DNA of 39,431 nt from Chloroflexota bacterium (lineage in GTDB: Bacteria > Chloroflexota > Dehalococcoidia > Dehalococcoidales > UBA5760), in contig JADFUW010000020.1 of assembly GCA_015222205.1 (NCBI GenBank), positions 1-39,431 of the forward strand, written 5' to 3'. The notes below the pieces were generated by a model. It was not told the DNA's origin, did no database searches, and worked only from the letters and a program-made list of their open reading frames with translations. Shown here one piece after another: positions 17,766 to 27,906 of this stretch (positions within the stretch are counted from its first letter, which is position 1; the number at the start of each line of letters is the position of its first letter). The position numbers and the translations under genes are program-made.

Positions 17766-18980
17766 TTATCCCTGACTAAATGCCTCTTTCCTCAGCATGT
17801 CGGCTTTGTCTGTTTTTTCCCAGGGGAGGTCGAGGTCCTCTCGGCCAAAGTGGCCGTAACATGCCGTCTGTCTGTAGATAGGGCGACGGAGATTGAGGTT
17901 CTGGATGATAGCGCCAGGCCTGAGGTCAAAGTGCTTATTAATTAACTTAGGTAGGACTGATTCATCAACCTTGGCGGTGCCGAAGGTCTCAATAGAGACA
18001 GATAGCGGATGGGCAACTCCAATGACATATGCAATCTGAACTTCCAGGCGTTCGGCAAGCCCGGCGGCTACGATATTCTTGGCTATGTAACGAGCAGCAT
18101 AAGCCGCCGAGCGGTCAACCTTGGTCGGGTCTTTGCCCGAGAAGGCACCGCCACCATGCCGGGCAAGGCCGCCGTAGGTATCAACCAGAATCTTGCGGCC
18201 GGTGAAACCGGTATCAGAAACTGGTCCACCGATTACAAATCGACCAGTAGCGTTGACATAATACTTGGTTTGGTCATCAATTAGTGAAGCCGGGACGACT
18301 GCCTTGATTACCTGCTCAGTAATGTCTTTCTCAATTTGCTCACGTTCGATATCACGGTTGTGCTGGGCACCTATCACTATGTTAGTCACCCTCCGGGGAA
18401 TGCCGTTACGGTATTCCACCGTTACCTGTGATTTCCCGTCGGGGCGGAGATAGGGGAGGGTGTGGTCTTTCCTGACCTGAGCCAGGCGCCGACATAGCTT
18501 ATGGGCTAAGGAAATAGGCAGGGGCATAAGCTCCGGTGTCTCGTTACAGGCAAAGCCAACCATCATCCCTTGGTCACCAGCACCAATGTCATCAAGACTA
18601 TCAGTAGTTGAGCCTGTCTTTGCCTCCAGTGACTTATCTACCCCCAGAGCAATATCGCTAGATTGCTCATTAATGGAAACCATTACCCCGCAGGAGCGGT
18701 AATCAAAGCCATACTCGGGGCGGGTATAGCCTATATCGTGAACCACTTTTCTTACTATCTTGGGAATCTCAACATAGCAACTGGTGGTAATCTCACCCAT
18801 GACAACTATGATGCCGTTGGTTACTGCTGTCTCGCAGGCTACCCTCCCGTAGGGGTCCTCTTCTAGAACGGCATCTAGAATAGCATCTGATATCTGGTCA
18901 CACATTTTATCAGGGTGTCCCTCAGCAACCGACTCTGAAGTGAGTAGATAAACAGGTGAGCTATTAAAGCTGTTGGTCAT
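17766..18980 (-). CDS. metK: S-adenosylmethionine synthetase
   Basis: It makes SAM from methionine and ATP. The 404-residue protein carries [20 protein letters not shown] near the N-terminus, the [15 protein letters not shown] motif and the [20 protein letters not shown]-loop. I use ATG 18980, directly behind GGAGG, rather than an upstream start that would run into ahcY. It sits 17 bases downstream of ahcY, so the maker of SAM and the remover of its by-product SAH are co-transcribed. Confidence 0.98.
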   Translation of the reverse strand: MTNSFNSSPVYLLTSESVAEGHPDKMCDQISDAILDAVLEEDPYGRVACETAVTNGIIVVMGEITTSCYVEIPKIVRKVVHDIGYTRPEYGFDYRSCGVMVSINEQSSDIALGVDKSLEAKTGSTTDSLDDIGAGDQGMMVGFACNETPELMPLPISLAHKLCRRLAQVRKDHTLPYLRPDGKSQVTVEYRNGIPRRVTNIVIGAQHNRDIEREQIEKDITEQVIKAVVPASLIDDQTKYYVNATGRFVIGGPVSDTGFTGRKILVDTYGGLARHGGGAFSGKDPTKVDRSAAYAARYIAKNIVAAGLAERLEVQIAYVIGVAHPLSVSIETFGTAKVDESVLPKLINKHFDLRPGAIIQNLNLRRPIYRQTACYGHFGREDLDLPWEKTDKADMLRKEAFSQG

Positions 18981-18997
18981 TTTAGCCTCCGTATATT

Positions 18998-20453
<1,456 letters not shown>

Positions 20454-21149
20454 CTAACCCTGGCGATTCTTTGATGCTCTAACCAGGGTTTTAATTTTAC
20501 CAGCGTGTTTTATTAATACTAGAATAGTTGGCCCTAGAGCTGGGAAGAGTAGTTGGGAATCAAAGAAATACACGGGTACTAAAGCAATACCTAGCCCGAT
20601 TAACCTTCCTGGCACCTGGTTTCCAATCACTGAAAGCACTTTGGGGAAACTCGTCAAGTTCCATTTCCTTACCTGTATGTATTCGGCCACAAAAATGAAA
20701 AGGAGCATGGCTCCACCCCAAATTGCCAGTGTAGGCACCTTTAAAGCCAGCAGCACACCCATAAATGAGGCTAGCCCCATGCCGCCTCTCTTGAATTTAA
20801 AGCAGAAAGGATAGTTATGCCCTAAAATCACGAAAAAACTGCCTATTATCAGGGCTACGACTGGGTTATATCCCAGGAAGCTCAGCCATCTAGCAATGTA
20901 GATAGCCAGTATTCCTTTGCCCATATCAGTAGCTACTATGATGACTAACCCCAGGGCGGCTAGCTTTCCTGACCCGTTACTTTTTATTAGGCCGTAGGCA
21001 TTCATGGCGCCTACATTGTGCGAACCTTCAAGCCTGATGTCTTTCCTACCCATTCTCTTGGTAACGAAATAGGCAGTGGGAAATGAGCCGACTATATAGG
21101 CAATAGCCGCAATCAAGGCTAGCCAGGTGCTGCTTTCCACAGGATTCAT
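20454..21149 (-). CDS. PlsY-like glycerol-3-phosphate acyltransferase, divergent motifs
   Basis: The 231-residue membrane protein has about five to six hydrophobic helices and the PlsY layout: AYIVGSFPTAYFV, then GSHNVGAMNAYGL, then GHNYPFCFKFKRGGMGLAS. PlsY transfers acyl groups from acyl-phosphate to glycerol-3-phosphate at the membrane. Normal family motifs are GSGNxGATN and GGKGVAT; here they read GSHNVGAMN and GGMGLAS, so the conserved lysine of the second motif is methionine. It may be an active variant, have another substrate, or be a degenerate paralogue. It precedes ahcY, with a leader of its own between them. Confidence 0.75.
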   Translation of the reverse strand: MNPVESSTWLALIAAIAYIVGSFPTAYFVTKRMGRKDIRLEGSHNVGAMNAYGLIKSNGSGKLAALGLVIIVATDMGKGILAIYIARWLSFLGYNPVVALIIGSFFVILGHNYPFCFKFKRGGMGLASFMGVLLALKVPTLAIWGGAMLLFIFVAEYIQVRKWNLTSFPKVLSVIGNQVPGRLIGLGIALVPVYFFDSQLLFPALGPTILVLIKHAGKIKTLVRASKNRQG

Positions 21150-21183
21150 CAGTATAATTAACGACCTCTAATTTGAATTTGAG

Positions 21184-21699
21184 TTAGCTTCTTAACCATA
21201 GTGATAGCGCTTCTAGTATCTGTTGATGGTTGGTTCTGGTTACTTCAATCAGATTTACCTGAGGCTGGCGCTTAATGGTGTCTGCCCACGGGTTAGCGCT
21301 TGACATAATAGTTCCCAGAACCTTTTTACCACTGTTAATTATCTTGAAAACATCCTCCCTGAAATTAGCTGAAAAGAGCTCCATCCTGCCTATTTCATCA
21401 ACAACAACTAACTGGCACTCCTTAGCTGCCTGATTGAGGGCGGAAACACCTACCCTTTCCAGGCTATTAATATCAACCCCATACTTACTTACTCGGTAGG
21501 GGCTTTTGATGTTGACATGAGCCAGTATAGCCTCCTGACCGTCCAGGGTAACCAGCCTGAAGCCCTGTCTTTCGCCGCCACTCCGTATTTCCTCGGTATA
21601 AAAGCCACCAGCCTTACCCGTCATCCCGACAACTAATTGTTTGATAAGGCTGGTCTTACCTGTTCCCGGTCTGCCGGTAAGCAGATAGACTTGCTTCAT
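21184..21699 (-). CDS. THEP1-type nucleoside-triphosphatase
   Basis: The 171-residue P-loop protein has Walker A GRPGTGKT (residues 9-16), the GGFYTEEIR segment and Walker B VVVDEIGRMEL (98-108), all typical of the THEP1 family of archaeal, bacterial and eukaryotic NTPases. Family members hydrolyse ATP and GTP in vitro, but their cellular role is unknown. It lies 34 bases upstream of the plsY-like gene. A short GGAGC-TT-GCTCC dyad (21733-21744) lies between it and the preceding gene. Confidence 0.88.
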   Translation of the reverse strand: MKQVYLLTGRPGTGKTSLIKQLVVGMTGKAGGFYTEEIRSGGERQGFRLVTLDGQEAILAHVNIKSPYRVSKYGVDINSLERVGVSALNQAAKECQLVVVDEIGRMELFSANFREDVFKIINSGKKVLGTIMSSANPWADTIKRQPQVNLIEVTRTNHQQILEALSLWLRS

Positions 21700-21760
21700 A
21701 GTCCTTCACTGTTATGAGATATTTATTAAGCTGGAGCTTGCTCCGGGTCTCTTTGCTAAG

Positions 21761-22810
21761 TTATATATAATGCTTTCTTATTTTGATAGATAGCTCAGCT
21801 AGTAGCTCCAGCACTTGAGCAGCCATCTCTTCAGTGGCAAGAGATACCAGACCACAGCTGGGGGTAAGCAGCCCCTGTTTTATTAACTGCTTAAAGGGTA
21901 TATCCCTTCGGGTAAAGGGAGCCATGGCTTCTTCCAAGCGGTCCTTGAGACTGGATACTGATTCCTTGGCGACTGAGTCTTCATCATTAGGAATAATCCC
22001 CCAGGCAATAGTGCCCCCTCTATCCAGGAATTTTTTTGTTTCGGCAGGGTAGAGGCTTAAAGACTGAGCGTAGTTATAGGCATCAAAGCTTAGTATATCA
22101 ACACTGGTGCTCAGCAAGATTGACCAGTCGGTATTACCGCAGCAGTGGACTCCCTTAAGCCCGCTAATCCCCGAAAAGACCTCTTCCAGCAGGCTAGTAA
22201 TCTTTTCCTTAGATAGTAAAAAACCAACTGAGCCGAAGGCAGACATATAAGGCTCATCAACAAAGATGATGGTATTTTTTGAGACTTGGCTTAATTTCTG
22301 TTCCTGCCAGCTTGCCTTGAGTCGCAGCAGCTTAGCCACAGCATCACCCAGGACTTCGTCATAGATTATAGCTCGGCGCTCCTCATCAGTAACGGTTAGT
22401 CCCCAGGTGACCGGGCCGGTTATCTGTCCCTTTACTGCCCGAGGTGATAGATTCTCTGGCTTGAGGAAGGTGTGAAGTCCGGCGGCATGGTCTGGGCTGA
22501 TGGGATATTTATTAACATCGTTCTCCAGATAGGCAGTATAAAACTCCTCCAGTGGCCCCGTTAAGTCCTGTGAACGGTCAACATAGATTTTATTAGCACT
22601 GGCTTCGTTTTTATTCTCTATAACTACCATCCCGGGAAAGCCCTCGCTTATCTGGACATACATATTCTCTAGAAATGAGCGGTTGGGCAGCTGAGGCCAG
22701 GTGGGGATGTCTTTGAGATAGTGGAAAATCTGGGAACAGGCTGCCTTTGGGTCGGTATGGGGCATACTGCCGATTATAGTGGGCAGGCACCCAAATTCTA
22801 TACTGGGCAT
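21761..22810 (-). CDS. Core methionine synthase (MetE C-terminal-like)
   Basis: The 349-residue protein is a single UROD/MetE-type barrel without the N-terminal folate half of full MetE. Zinc-site candidates are His222 and Cys224 (VHCCGNTDW), Asp243 (LSFDAYNY, where MetE has Glu) and Cys319 (LTPSCGL). GQITGPVTWGL and FVDEPYMSAFG are further barrel motifs. Stand-alone MetE cores in Dehalococcoides and in archaea are reported to take methyl from a corrinoid rather than from methyl-folate. Here it lies between mtnP and THEP1 and near ahcY and metK, which supports a role in methylating homocysteine. A methyltransferase of another pathway is the alternative. Confidence 0.75.
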   Translation of the reverse strand: MPSIEFGCLPTIIGSMPHTDPKAACSQIFHYLKDIPTWPQLPNRSFLENMYVQISEGFPGMVVIENKNEASANKIYVDRSQDLTGPLEEFYTAYLENDVNKYPISPDHAAGLHTFLKPENLSPRAVKGQITGPVTWGLTVTDEERRAIIYDEVLGDAVAKLLRLKASWQEQKLSQVSKNTIIFVDEPYMSAFGSVGFLLSKEKITSLLEEVFSGISGLKGVHCCGNTDWSILLSTSVDILSFDAYNYAQSLSLYPAETKKFLDRGGTIAWGIIPNDEDSVAKESVSSLKDRLEEAMAPFTRRDIPFKQLIKQGLLTPSCGLVSLATEEMAAQVLELLAELSIKIRKHYI

Positions 22811-22817
22811 ACTCTTA

Positions 22818-23693
22818 CTAGCTATCTCCTTTGGTTATATACTTACCTATCAGCAGATTAAGTCTTTTCTTCTGTTCTGCGGGTATAAACCTGGGGTCAG
22901 TAACAATGGCTGTCTTTAGAGCAGTAGCACAGCCACACCGGCGCTTATCGGGTATTCTGGTAATGGCTAATCTGATAATTTCCCTTATCTTATCGGTAGT
23001 CTGGCGTTGTGTCTCTAGGATAACATCTATGGGAGTTGGTTCGCTGCTTTCCTGCCAGCAATCATAGTCAGTAACACCAACGATGGTAGCGTAACATATT
23101 TCTGCCTCCCGTGCCAGTTTAGCTTCGGGAGAAAGTGTCATGCCGATAATGTCGGCTCCCCAGGAGCCGTAGAGCTGCGATTCCGCCCGGGTGGAGAAGG
23201 CTGGCCCCTCCATAACCAGATAGGTACCCCCCTGGTGAACGGTAACACTGGCATCCTTAGCTGCTTGGTATAAAATCTGGCTCAATACAGGGCAGAAGGG
23301 CTCGGCAAAGATGATGTGGGCAACAATACCCTCGTTAAAAAAGGAGCTTATCCGGTTTTGGGTGCGGTCAATGAGCTGGTCTGGTATAACCAGGTCGCCG
23401 GGCTTAATATCCGGTTTAAGGCTGCCGGAGGCATTTACGGCAATGAGCCACTCCACCCCCAGCGATTTCAGGGCATAGATATTAGCCCGCGATGGCACCT
23501 CAGCCGGGGAGAGGTGATGCTCCTTACCGTGCCGGGGCAGGAAGGCAATTCCCACCCCCCCCAACCTGCCGATGGTTATGCTGTCACTCGGCTTGCCGAA
23601 CGGGGTATCAATATCAACTTCTTGAATGTCAGTCAGCCCTTCAATACTGTAAAGCCCGCTCCCCCCAATCACCCCGATTTTAGCCTGTGGCAT
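22818..23693 (-). CDS. mtnP: S-methyl-5'-thioadenosine phosphorylase
   Basis: It splits methylthioadenosine with phosphate to adenine and methylthioribose-1-phosphate. The 291-residue protein opens IGVIGGSGLYSIEGL, has FLPRHGKEHHLSPAEVPSRAN and the substrate loop GMTLSPEAKLAREAEICYA followed by TDYDCW, whose aspartates favour a 6-aminopurine as in MTAP. A C-terminal extension of about 25 residues is present. The stop is 7 bases from the MetE-like start. Confidence 0.94.
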   Translation of the reverse strand: MPQAKIGVIGGSGLYSIEGLTDIQEVDIDTPFGKPSDSITIGRLGGVGIAFLPRHGKEHHLSPAEVPSRANIYALKSLGVEWLIAVNASGSLKPDIKPGDLVIPDQLIDRTQNRISSFFNEGIVAHIIFAEPFCPVLSQILYQAAKDASVTVHQGGTYLVMEGPAFSTRAESQLYGSWGADIIGMTLSPEAKLAREAEICYATIVGVTDYDCWQESSEPTPIDVILETQRQTTDKIREIIRLAITRIPDKRRCGCATALKTAIVTDPRFIPAEQKKRLNLLIGKYITKGDS

Positions 23694-23710
23694 TAAGAGA
23701 CCTCCTGATT

Positions 23711-24487
23711 TTAGAATACTGGTTTTTTGTTTAAGTCTGATCGACGTACTTTCTTCTTCAATCCATGTTTTGAAAGTAATGATTCAACTACTTTCTTTTG
23801 CCACTTACTACTCATGGGTGAGAGGTACACATTTTCAATAAGTAAATCAGGGTCTATTGTTACATCATAACCCTTATGCCCAGTAATGATTTTTGCACGA
23901 AAGTCACCAATTCTCTTTAGTTCTGGTAACTCTGCGACCGCTCTTACTTCATTCTCAAACTTAAAGCTTTTCCCTTTGTACAGAAAAGGTTTAAGAAAAA
24001 AATCTCCAGTCAATTCTGACGGTGGTTCTGAAGAATAGTCAATATATTCTACTTTACCGATGTAGATATCTCGTTTTTCGTCTTTCACGCTGTTCTTAAG
24101 CCTCTTTATAGTCGATTGTATTGCGATGCCGTTATCCACCGTGCAATACAGTTGCCAAAGAGCAGCCGATTTTTCTTCTTGCATATTCCAGCAGCTAATG
24201 GCAATGTATTTTCTCTTACTTCTACGGGCGCGTGCAAAACCTTTTGGAGCTTGTTCGCGATTAATTAGTTCCCAAGTCTCTTGTCTAAATATTTTATCTA
24301 GATTAGCATTAAAATAATCTATATATGCTTTCGGAAACGAGCCTTCAAACGGGTCCCCCAGTCTATCGGCTGTGGGGAAGTAAAGCCTTCTCCTGTCTAT
24401 AATATAGGCAAACTTGATAAAGTCCATATATCGCCATATTTTTCTGCCATCTTCTGGTGTATCAAATGCTTTGTGCTCTTTGTACAT
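23711..24487 (-). CDS. DUF2971 family protein
   Basis: The 258-residue protein of unknown function shows the DUF2971 pattern: WRYMDFIKFAYII, then RLGDPFEGSFP, AISCWNMQEEKSAALWQLY, and KFENEVRAVAEL. It splits mtnP from mtnA, which act in consecutive steps. Its DNA is clearly AT-richer than its neighbours (22 G/C of 60 at 24001-24060, against 39 of 60 at 24961-25020 in mtnA), which suggests later insertion by transfer. I use the ATG behind AAGGGG (24487); another ATG lies five codons upstream. There is no signal peptide or membrane segment. Confidence 0.8.
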   Translation of the reverse strand: MYKEHKAFDTPEDGRKIWRYMDFIKFAYIIDRRRLYFPTADRLGDPFEGSFPKAYIDYFNANLDKIFRQETWELINREQAPKGFARARRSKRKYIAISCWNMQEEKSAALWQLYCTVDNGIAIQSTIKRLKNSVKDEKRDIYIGKVEYIDYSSEPPSELTGDFFLKPFLYKGKSFKFENEVRAVAELPELKRIGDFRAKIITGHKGYDVTIDPDLLIENVYLSPMSSKWQKKVVESLLSKHGLKKKVRRSDLNKKPVF

Positions 24488-24527
24488 TATCCCCTTATAC
24501 ATATTCTAAATATTAGGTTTACCCTCA

Positions 24528-25559
24528 TCAAGCTATCTTCTTCAACCTCTCAATATACGGCTCTTTTATTATACCCTTTTCGGTGATGATGGCGCTGATG
24601 TAGTAGTGCGGGGTAACATCAAAGGCGGGGTTTAAGGCTTGAGTGCCCTCGGGGGCAATGCTTACCCCCTGAATATGGGTTACCTCTTGCGGGCTTCTCT
24701 CCTCAATGGGGATGTCATCACCGGAGGCTAGGGACAGGTCAATGGTGGTGGTGGGGGCGGCGACATAGAAGGGGATGCCATGCTCCATTGCCAGCACCGC
24801 CAGGGTATAAGAGCCAATCTTATTGGCGGTATCCCCGTTTGAGGTAATTCGGTCGGCGCCAATGATAACACAGCTAATCTTCCCCCGGCTGATAAAATAC
24901 CCCGCCATAGAGTCGGTGATGAGGGTAAACGGGATACTAGCTCTCTTTAGCTCCCAGGCGGTGAGGCGTGCCCCCTGGAGGCGGGGGCGGGTCTCGGTAG
25001 CGAAGACCCTGATATTTTTGCCCTGCTCCTTGGCCTGCTTGATTACGCCGAGGGCAGTGCCATAGCCAGCAGTGGCTAAGGCGCCGGTATTACAGTGGGT
25101 TAGAATGGTAAAACCATTCTGGATTAGCTCAGCACCAAACTGGGCTAACTTCTTGGTTGCCTCAGCCTCTTCTGAATGTATCTTGATTGCCTCGCTAACC
25201 AGTGCTTTTCTAATCTCATCTACATCTTCACCGGCTTCGGCTATCTGTTTCATGCGATTGATAACCCGAAAAAGGTTTTGGGCGGTGGGTCGGGTGGCAG
25301 CCATGGCTTGGGTAATGCCTTTGAGCTTTATCAGAAACTCGTCTTTAGATTTGGCGCTAGTTTTGAGAACGCCCAGAGCTATTCCATAGGCGGCAGCTAC
25401 TCCAATAGCCGGCGCCCCTCTAATCTTCATCTCTTTAATGGCTGAGGCTACATCGTGATAATCGGTAAGCTCCAGATAAACCTCTTCCTGAGGAAGTCTG
25501 GTCTGGTCAAGGAGTTTGACCTTATTGCCCAGCCACTCAATAGGCTGGCTATTCGCCAT
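24528..25559 (-). CDS. mtnA: S-methyl-5-thioribose-1-phosphate isomerase
   Basis: It converts methylthioribose-1-P to methylthioribulose-1-P. The 343-residue protein has the eIF2B-like fold with catalytic Cys156 ([13 protein letters not shown]) and Asp236 (IIGADRI), plus [10 protein letters not shown] near residues 44-53. It follows mtnP in the salvage route. No further mtn genes (mtnB, C, D, W) are in the window, so the fate of its product is unknown here; it may feed another branch. Confidence 0.95.
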   Translation of the reverse strand: MANSQPIEWLGNKVKLLDQTRLPQEEVYLELTDYHDVASAIKEMKIRGAPAIGVAAAYGIALGVLKTSAKSKDEFLIKLKGITQAMAATRPTAQNLFRVINRMKQIAEAGEDVDEIRKALVSEAIKIHSEEAEATKKLAQFGAELIQNGFTILTHCNTGALATAGYGTALGVIKQAKEQGKNIRVFATETRPRLQGARLTAWELKRASIPFTLITDSMAGYFISRGKISCVIIGADRITSNGDTANKIGSYTLAVLAMEHGIPFYVAAPTTTIDLSLASGDDIPIEERSPQEVTHIQGVSIAPEGTQALNPAFDVTPHYYISAIITEKGIIKEPYIERLKKIA

Positions 25560-25580
25560 TATTATCGCCTCCAGTGTGTA

Positions 25581-26120
25581 TTAGTCAGCATTATCCTTCT
25601 TTGACTGCTGCTTCTCCCACTGTTTACGGTGTATCTCCATAAGTGAGAAGTTATACCCATCCCTGTTTATATATCCATAGGAAGTAAAGCCACATTTTTC
25701 AAAGCACCTCTGCGCCCGGTGGTTTAAGTTTAGGGTCTTTAGGTAGATTCGTTTGAGGTCTGTTTCTTGGAAGATATAGTTAAGCAGTGTGATTACGGTA
25801 TCGGTACCATAGCCCTTATCCCAGTAGTCCTGGTCGCCAATCATAATTCCTAGCTCAGCCTCGCCTTTAGTTTTATTAATATTATAATACAAGCAGTTGC
25901 CAATGTGCTTACCGCCCGGTGTCTCTATAGCGAAGGCGTGTCTAGTTGAAGAAGAGTAGTGCATTTCACTTGCGTAGGCCGATAGATACTGATGAAAGGT
26001 GATAGTTAGTAATGGGGAGGCATCAAGGCAAACCAGCTCCGGGTCTGTTTGCCAGGTATAGTCGTCAGTAGCATCGGCTAATCTTTTCTTACGAAGCCTA
26101 ATCTTTTTGCCGGTAATCAT
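25581..26120 (-). CDS. GNAT family N-acetyltransferase
   Basis: The 179-residue protein resembles RimJ/RimL-type acetyltransferases: an N-terminal KIRLRKKRLADATDDYTW, the acetyl-CoA loop DYWDKGYGTDTVITLL and the C-terminal LNHRAQRCFEKCGF. The acceptor is unknown. I prefer the ATG at 26120, seven bases after GAGG and just past the preceding stop; an ATG at 26180 would overlap the HEAT-repeat gene by 44 bases. It is probably co-translated with the HEAT-repeat gene. Confidence 0.85.
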   Translation of the reverse strand: MITGKKIRLRKKRLADATDDYTWQTDPELVCLDASPLLTITFHQYLSAYASEMHYSSSTRHAFAIETPGGKHIGNCLYYNINKTKGEAELGIMIGDQDYWDKGYGTDTVITLLNYIFQETDLKRIYLKTLNLNHRAQRCFEKCGFTSYGYINRDGYNFSLMEIHRKQWEKQQSKKDNAD

Positions 26121-26136
26121 GCCAGCCTCAAGGGGT

Positions 26137-27087
26137 TCAGGGTGAGAAAGAGAGTGGCTCTTTCCCTCCCTGTAGCTCATACAGAGCCTGCTCTGCTGCC
26201 TGCTGGATTACTTCACTGGGGTCATCCAGGCATTGCTCTAAGTAGTTCTTGGCCTCAGTGCCACCTATCTGACCCAACGCCTGGATAGCAGCCGCTTGGA
26301 CCTCAATATCGGGGTCACCTGCCAGCTCTATTAGAGAGGGCACTGCTTCCTCCTCCCCTATTTCACCACAAGTCCTGGCGGCTTCATAGCGTATCTCAGC
26401 ATCAGGGCTACCCAGTTCTTTGAGCAATATAGGTAGCCAGGAAGGGTTGCAATTCTTCCCCATAGCATAGATAGAGCTGACTTTAAGTTTGGCATTACCA
26501 CTTTGATAGGCATCTCCGATGGTTTTCTCCACCTCAGGCGAGTCTAGTGGGGCTACTGCCTCCAGGGCACGGCATTTTACTTCTATAGGCTTGCTTTTAT
26601 CATTTATGGCAGCGAGTAAGGCCTGATATATCTTGGATGTGTAGTTGGAGCGTAGCCTTTGGTGCTCGGCAAGCATGACAAATTTGCCCAATGCTGTAGC
26701 TGCTGCTACCCAAACCTGTTCTGCGCTATCGTGCTCTAGCAGATTAATTAGGATGTTAATCAGAGATGGTTCTTCATTTTCCCACAGACCATCAATTGCC
26801 TTGCTTCGCACCTCAGCATCTGGGTCTGTTAAGCAATCTTTATAGATACTGTCAAAGTCAAGCTCAAAGTTATCTTCAGCAAGCTCAACCAGTTGAGATA
26901 CAATCTGCCGCCGTTGTTTGAGCTTAATTGTTAGCCATACCTGTTCAAAGTACTTCAGGTCTTCTGACTTCAGGTTTGAGAGGTCAGCTAACCTTGAACT
27001 CAGTAACGATTGGTCACTGTTACCTAGGTCAGCAATTATCTCCTCAATAGGTGGCGGCATTGCAGGTTGCTTATCTTCACTCCTCAT
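26137..27087 (-). CDS. HEAT-repeat protein
   Basis: The 316-residue helical-repeat protein contains about six HEAT or PBS-lyase-type repeats, most clearly DAEVRSKAIDGLWEN, DAEIRYEAARTCGEIGEEEA and DIEVQAAAIQALGQIGG followed by SEVIQQAAEQALYEL. Such scaffolds bind proteins; no catalytic residues are visible. The start lies inside the acidic 3' end of the PAC2 gene (GTG 27102, ATG 27093 and ATG 27087 are all possible; 27087 has the best spacing from GAGGAAG). This points to coupling with the PAC2 protein. Confidence 0.82.
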   Translation of the reverse strand: MRSEDKQPAMPPPIEEIIADLGNSDQSLLSSRLADLSNLKSEDLKYFEQVWLTIKLKQRRQIVSQLVELAEDNFELDFDSIYKDCLTDPDAEVRSKAIDGLWENEEPSLINILINLLEHDSAEQVWVAAATALGKFVMLAEHQRLRSNYTSKIYQALLAAINDKSKPIEVKCRALEAVAPLDSPEVEKTIGDAYQSGNAKLKVSSIYAMGKNCNPSWLPILLKELGSPDAEIRYEAARTCGEIGEEEAVPSLIELAGDPDIEVQAAAIQALGQIGGTEAKNYLEQCLDDPSEVIQQAAEQALYELQGGKEPLSFSP

Positions 27088-27865
27088 CTTCATCTTCCTC
27101 ACGTTCCCAGATAGGCTCGGTAAAGTGGTCTATGTATTCCCCCATAGCCTCAGCCGCTGCCTGCCTCATCCCTTCTTTTGTTTCCCTGGCTAGTTGTGCC
27201 AGTTCAGCCGTATCAATCTCAATACCCAGTATTTTAGTCAGCACCTTAAGTATTGCTAGGGCAGCCATTGGATTTTGTATTCTAGTGGCATACGCGGGTA
27301 CCTCACCCAGCAGACAAATCCCTTCAATATTTCTCTCTTTAGCTACACCCAGCATTAGTCCATTAAGCCCGGCAATTTGCAGGTTGCCCTTCTGTACCAA
27401 ATCATATCTTTTTAGGTCTTCAGTCGCATGCTGGCTGGTAGCTACTCCCCAGACTCGAGGTTGCTCAGTATGGTGAATGCGAGTCAAAGCGGCGGCACAG
27501 GTATAAACTCGCTTTGCCATAAACCTTACCCCAACATCAAGGACCGAGTTAGCTAACTCATATCCTTTAGTAGCTGGTTGGTCATCACCGATGAATATTA
27601 TTATATCACTTCCCCCCTCTTTGTTTCTCCAGTAGTAGAATTTACTCTGTGGGAACTGTGGTGCCTCGACCATATTGTCTCTAGCCACTATTCCAATGGG
27701 GTCAAAGAAGTAAGAAGCTTCAATCTCGCCCAGTTTCTTGAAAGCAAGCTTTCTTTCCAGATATGTAGCTACGATAATGGCGACATTACCAATACCCGGC
27801 CAGGCTGCCAGCAGAACTGGTGAGTTAAGTTTGGGGCGGGCATAAAGCTTAACCAATTTGTTCAT
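27077..27865 (-). CDS. PAC2 family protein (proteasome assembly chaperone-like)
   Basis: The 262-residue protein has the PAC2 features LLAAWPGIGNVAIIVATYL, FIGDDQPATKGYELA and GLNGLMLGVAKERNIEGICL with GEVPAYATRIQNPMAALAIL. The family is related to eukaryotic 20S proteasome assembly chaperones and is common in archaea and some bacteria. The molecular role in bacteria is unknown. The tail is strongly acidic (ten residues, mostly Glu and Asp), and its codons also hold the start of the HEAT-repeat gene. Confidence 0.85.
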   Translation of the reverse strand: MNKLVKLYARPKLNSPVLLAAWPGIGNVAIIVATYLERKLAFKKLGEIEASYFFDPIGIVARDNMVEAPQFPQSKFYYWRNKEGGSDIIIFIGDDQPATKGYELANSVLDVGVRFMAKRVYTCAAALTRIHHTEQPRVWGVATSQHATEDLKRYDLVQKGNLQIAGLNGLMLGVAKERNIEGICLLGEVPAYATRIQNPMAALAILKVLTKILGIEIDTAELAQLARETKEGMRQAAAEAMGEYIDHFTEPIWEREEDEDEE

Positions 27866-27906
27866 TTTAGATATGCCTCTTGTTATGGGTTATTTAGGTA
27901 ACCGAC

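Noticed and set aside
21733-21744. GGAGC-TT-GCTCC as a terminator between the MetE-like and THEP1 genes
   Set aside because: A five-pair stem with a two-base loop and no T run is too weak.
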